A stretch of 64,000 nt of DNA, from positions 2,976,001 to 3,040,000 of the forward strand of contig NC_079886.1 in NCBI RefSeq assembly GCF_029227915.1, given 5' to 3'. Of the stretch, positions 61,051-64,000 are shown in pieces. The stretch is from Hydractinia symbiolongicarpus. Taxonomy: Eukaryota; Cnidaria; Hydrozoa; Anthoathecata; Hydractiniidae. Below the pieces are notes generated by a model that was not told where the DNA came from, did no database searches, and was given only the letters and a program-made list of their open reading frames with translations. A program made the translations under genes and the position numbers. Position 1 is the stretch's first letter. Each line of letters opens with the position of its first letter.

Positions 61051-64000
61051 GTAGTTTTCCAAAATGTTTTCATTTTTGATGAGACGCTGAATAAAAGAAG
61101 TTTAATCGCCGGCAAACGAAAACCCGCGATTTCCTGTAAATCCCGGGCTTGGCCCGTATAGTCAAATGTATACAAAGAATGTACCCAGGGAGTAAACTCA
61201 TTTCCCGAACGATTTTTTAAATTATTTTTTCACCACTAAAACGCATGAGACTTGTAGTTTTCAAAAATCTTTTCATTTTTGATGAGACGCTAAATAAAAG
61301 AAGTTTAATCGCCGGCAAACGAAAACCCGCGATTTCCCGTATATCCCGGACTCGGCCCGTATAGTCAAAAGTATACAAAGAAAGTACCCAGGGAGTAAAT
61401 TCATTTCCCGAATGATTTTTTAAATTATTTTTTCACCACTAAAACGCATGAGACTTGTAGTTTTCCAAAATGTTTTCATTTTTGATGAGACGCTGAATAA
61501 AAGAAGTTTAATCGCTGGCAAACAAAAACCCGCGATTTCCTGTAAATCCCGGGCATGGCCCATATAGTCGAATGTATACAAAGAAAGTACCCTGTGAGTA
61601 AACTCATTTTCAGAACGATTTTTTAAATTATTTTTTCAACACAAAAATGCATGAGACTTGTAGTTTTCAAAAATGTTTTCATTTTTGATAAGACGCTGAA
61701 TAAAAGAAGTTTAATCGTCGGCAAACGAAAACTCGCGATTTCCCGTAAATCCGGTACTCGGCCCGTATAGTCAAAAGTATGCAAAGAAAGTACCCAGGGA
61801 GTAAATTCATTTCCCGAACGATATTTTAAATTATTTTTTCACCACTAAAACGAATGAGACTTGTAGTTTTCAAAAATATTTTCATTTTTGATGAGACGCT
61901 GAATAAAAGAAGTTTAATCGCCGGCAAACGAAAACCCGCGATTTCCCGTAAATCCCGTACTCGGCCCGTATAGTCAAAAGTACACAAAAAAAGGACCCAG
62001 GGAGTAAACTGATTTCCCGAATGATTTTTTAAATTATTTTTTCACCACTAAAACGAATGAGACTTGTAGTTTTCAAAAATATTTTCATTTTTGATGAGAC
62101 GCTGAATAAAAGAAGTTTAATCGCCGGCAAACGAAAACCCGCGCTTTCCCGTAAATCCCGTACTCGGCCCGTATAGTCAAAAGTACACAAAAAAAGGACC
62201 CAGGGAGAAAACTGATTTCCCGAATGATTTTTTAAATTATTTTTTCACCACTAAAACGCATGAGTCTTGCAGTTTTCCAAAATGTTTTCATTTTTGATGA
62301 GACGCTGAATAAAAAAAGTTTAATCGCCGGCAAAAGAAAACCCGCGATTTCCTGTAAATCCCGGGCTTGGCCCGTATAGTCAAAAGTATACAAAGAAAGT
62401 ACCCAGGGAGTAAACTCATTTCCCGAACGATTTTTTAAATTATTTTTTCACCACTAAAACGCATGACACTTGTAGTTTTCAAAAATATTTTCATTTTTGA
62501 TGAGACGCTAAATAAAAGAAGTTTAATCGCCGGCAAACGAAAACCCGCGATTTCCCGTAAATCCCGTACTCGGCCAGTATAGTCGAATGTATATAAAAAA
62601 AGTACCCAGGGATTAAACTCATTTTCCGAACGATTTTTTAAATTATTTTTTCACCACTATAACGCCTGAGACTTGTAGTTCTCAAAAATGTTTTCATTTT
62701 TGATGAAACGCTGAATAAAAGAAGTTTAATCGCCGGCAAACGAAAACCCGCTATTTCCCGTAAATCCCGTACTCGGCCCGTATAGTCAAAAGTATACAAA
62801 GAAAGTACCCAGGGAGTAAACTCATTTCCCGAACGATTTTTCAAATTATTTTTTCACCACTAAAACGCATGAGACTTGTAGTTTTCAAAAATGTTTTCAT
62901 TTTTGATAAGACGCTGAATAAAAAAAGTTTAATCGCCGGCAAACGAAAACCTGCGATTTCCCGTAAATCCGATACTAGCCCCGTATAGTCAAAAGTATAC
63001 AAAGAAAGTACTCAAGGAGTAAATTCATTTTCCAAACGATTTTTTAAATTATTTTTTCACCACTAAAACGCATGAGACTTGTAGTTTTCCAAAATGTTTT
63101 CATTTTTGATGAGACGCTGAATAAAAGAAGTTTAATCGCCGGCAAACGAAAACCTGCGATTTCCCGTAAATCCCGTACTCGGCCAGTATAGTCGAATGTA
63201 TATAAAAAAAGTACCCAGGTATTAAACTCATTTTCCGAACGATTTTTTAAATTATTTTTTCACCACTATAACGCCTGAGACTTGTAGTTTTCAAAAATGT
63301 TTTCATTTTTGATGAAACGCTGAATAAAAGAAGTTTAATCGCCGGCAAACGAAAACCCGCTATTTCCCGTAAATCCCGGGCTTGGCCCGTATAGTCAAAT
63401 GTATACAAAGAATGTACCCAGGGAGTAAACTCATTTCCCGAACGATTTTTTAAATTATTTTTTCACCACTAAAACGCATGAGACTTGTAGTTTTCAAAAA
63501 TCTTTTCATTTTTGATGAGACCCTAAATAAAAGAAGTTTAATCGCCGGCAAACGAAAACCCGCGATTTCCCGTATATCCCGGACTCGGCCCGTATAGTCA
63601 AAAGTATACAAAGAAAGTACCCAGGGAGTAAATTCATTTCCCGAATGATTTTTTAAATTATTTTTTCACCACTAAAACGCATGAGACTTGTAGTTTTCCA
63701 AAATGTTTTCATTTTTGATGAGACGCTGAATAAAAGAAGTTTAATCGCTGGCAAACAAAAACCCGCGATTTCCTGTAAATCCCGGGCATGGCCCATATAG
63801 TCGAATGTATACAAAGAAAGTACCCTGTGAGTAAACTCATTTTCAGAACGATTTTTTAAATTATTTTTTCAACACAAAAATGCATGAGACTTGTAGTTTT
63901 CAAAAATGTTTTCATTTTTGATAAGACGCTGAATAAAAGAAGTTTAATCGTCGGCAAACGAAAACTCGCGATTTCCCGTAAATCCGGTACTCGGCCCGTA

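Larger units (their letters stand above)
1..64000 (+). repeat. Satellite DNA array, 203-bp monomer, about 315 head-to-tail copies
   Basis: The whole window repeats a monomer of 203 bp (occasionally 202 or 204) in one orientation. The phrases GAGACTTGTAG, GCCGGC, CCCGTA and TTAAATTATTTTTTCACC return every 203 bp from end to end. The window starts and ends inside monomers, so the array continues on both sides. There is no insertion of foreign sequence and no inversion. Monomers fall into classes sharing diagnostic substitutions, and the order of classes repeats as multi-monomer units. Known biology: long homogeneous arrays of this type are eukaryotic heterochromatin maintained by unequal crossing-over and gene conversion. 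Inference: pericentromeric, centromeric or subtelomeric location; the sequence alone does not decide which. I do not recognise the family name or the species. Confidence 0.98.
38326..64000 (+). repeat. Block G: 16-monomer HOR domain with many internal variants
   Basis: A 16-monomer unit (3,248 bp, made of 5- and 11-monomer parts) recurs with insertions and deletions of whole monomers. The 11-monomer part starts at 39,747, 53,339 and 60,647. Marks include CGATATTTTAAATT, GAGTCTTGCAG with GCAAAAGAAAACC, GCATGACACTTG, GTATATAAAAAAAG and TTTTCGAAAATG. The stretch 55.9-60.2 kb mixes in orders seen in blocks E and F, for example GATAAAACGCTG near 56,620 and CCGGTAGTCGG near 57,700. Confidence 0.8.

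Noticed and set aside
1-64000. CRISPR array
   Set aside because: The period is 203 bp with no short direct repeat separated by unique spacers. The whole monomer is repeated and there are no cas genes.
1-64000. Transposon, rRNA, tRNA or telomeric repeat
   Set aside because: I found no terminal repeats, transposase or reverse-transcriptase frame, no cloverleaf-forming gene-like segment, and no TTAGGG, TTAGG or TTTAGGG runs. No stretch departs from the monomer.
1-64000. An undescribed prokaryotic defence or toxin system
   Set aside because: There are no long open frames, operons, ribosome-binding sites or gene-like composition anywhere. The window is eukaryotic-type satellite DNA.

Overview
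The window is one uninterrupted block of satellite DNA. From the first base to the last it is a head-to-tail array of a single 203-bp monomer, about 315 copies, all in the same orientation. I see no gene, RNA gene, transposon, CRISPR array, telomeric repeat or unique-sequence island. A hand count on a consensus monomer gives 76 G+C in 203 (about 37% GC) and 13 CpG. Arrays of this length, with a nucleosome-sized monomer and multi-monomer higher-order repeats (HORs), are typical of eukaryotic constitutive heterochromatin (pericentromere, centromere or subtelomere). I cannot name the species or confirm that the locus is centromeric. I do not recognise the monomer as a named satellite family.

Monomer anatomy, in phase from the common GAGACTTGTA: (i) a dyad with 8-9 bp arms around a T-rich loop; (ii) an AATAAA-containing stretch; (iii) a CpG-rich cassette with up to three CCCGTA boxes spaced 9 and 11 bp, which varies most between monomer classes; (iv) a GTATAC / AAAGAAAGTACCC linker; (v) a short GAGT-AA-ACTC dyad; (vi) a 19-bp pure A/T tract followed by a conserved CACCACTAAAACGCAT end. 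Monomer classes differ at shared diagnostic positions, and their order shows the HOR structure.

Layout by eye: Block A (1-5,625), 8-monomer HOR of 1,622-1,623 bp with an internal 608-bp triplet duplication. Block B (5,626-9,883), a 7-monomer unit of 1,419 bp, then 4-monomer units of about 811 bp. Block C (9,884-18,195), 4- and 5-monomer units nested in a 3,447-bp, 17-monomer repeat. Block D (18,196-26,550), a 2,785-bp HOR of 13 full monomers plus one truncated 145-146 bp monomer, three copies. Block E (26,551-29,391), a 14-monomer transition segment with a one-monomer tandem duplication. Block F (29,392-38,325), two copies of a 20-24 monomer HOR (4,873 and 4,061 bp) differing by two dimer duplications. 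Block G (about 38,326-64,000), a 16-monomer HOR (3,248 bp) with many internal duplications (1,827, 1,218, 812 and 609 bp).

Nothing here looks like a coding system. The open frames of 60-71 codons are by-products of the monomer: 203 is not a multiple of 3, so no frame stays open much beyond one monomer, and the same peptides recur wherever the same class recurs. The interest lies in the satellite itself: CpG-transition variants at every CpG of the monomer, a conserved dyad, a truncated monomer of nucleosome-core length inside an HOR, and hybrid monomers that record unequal exchanges.
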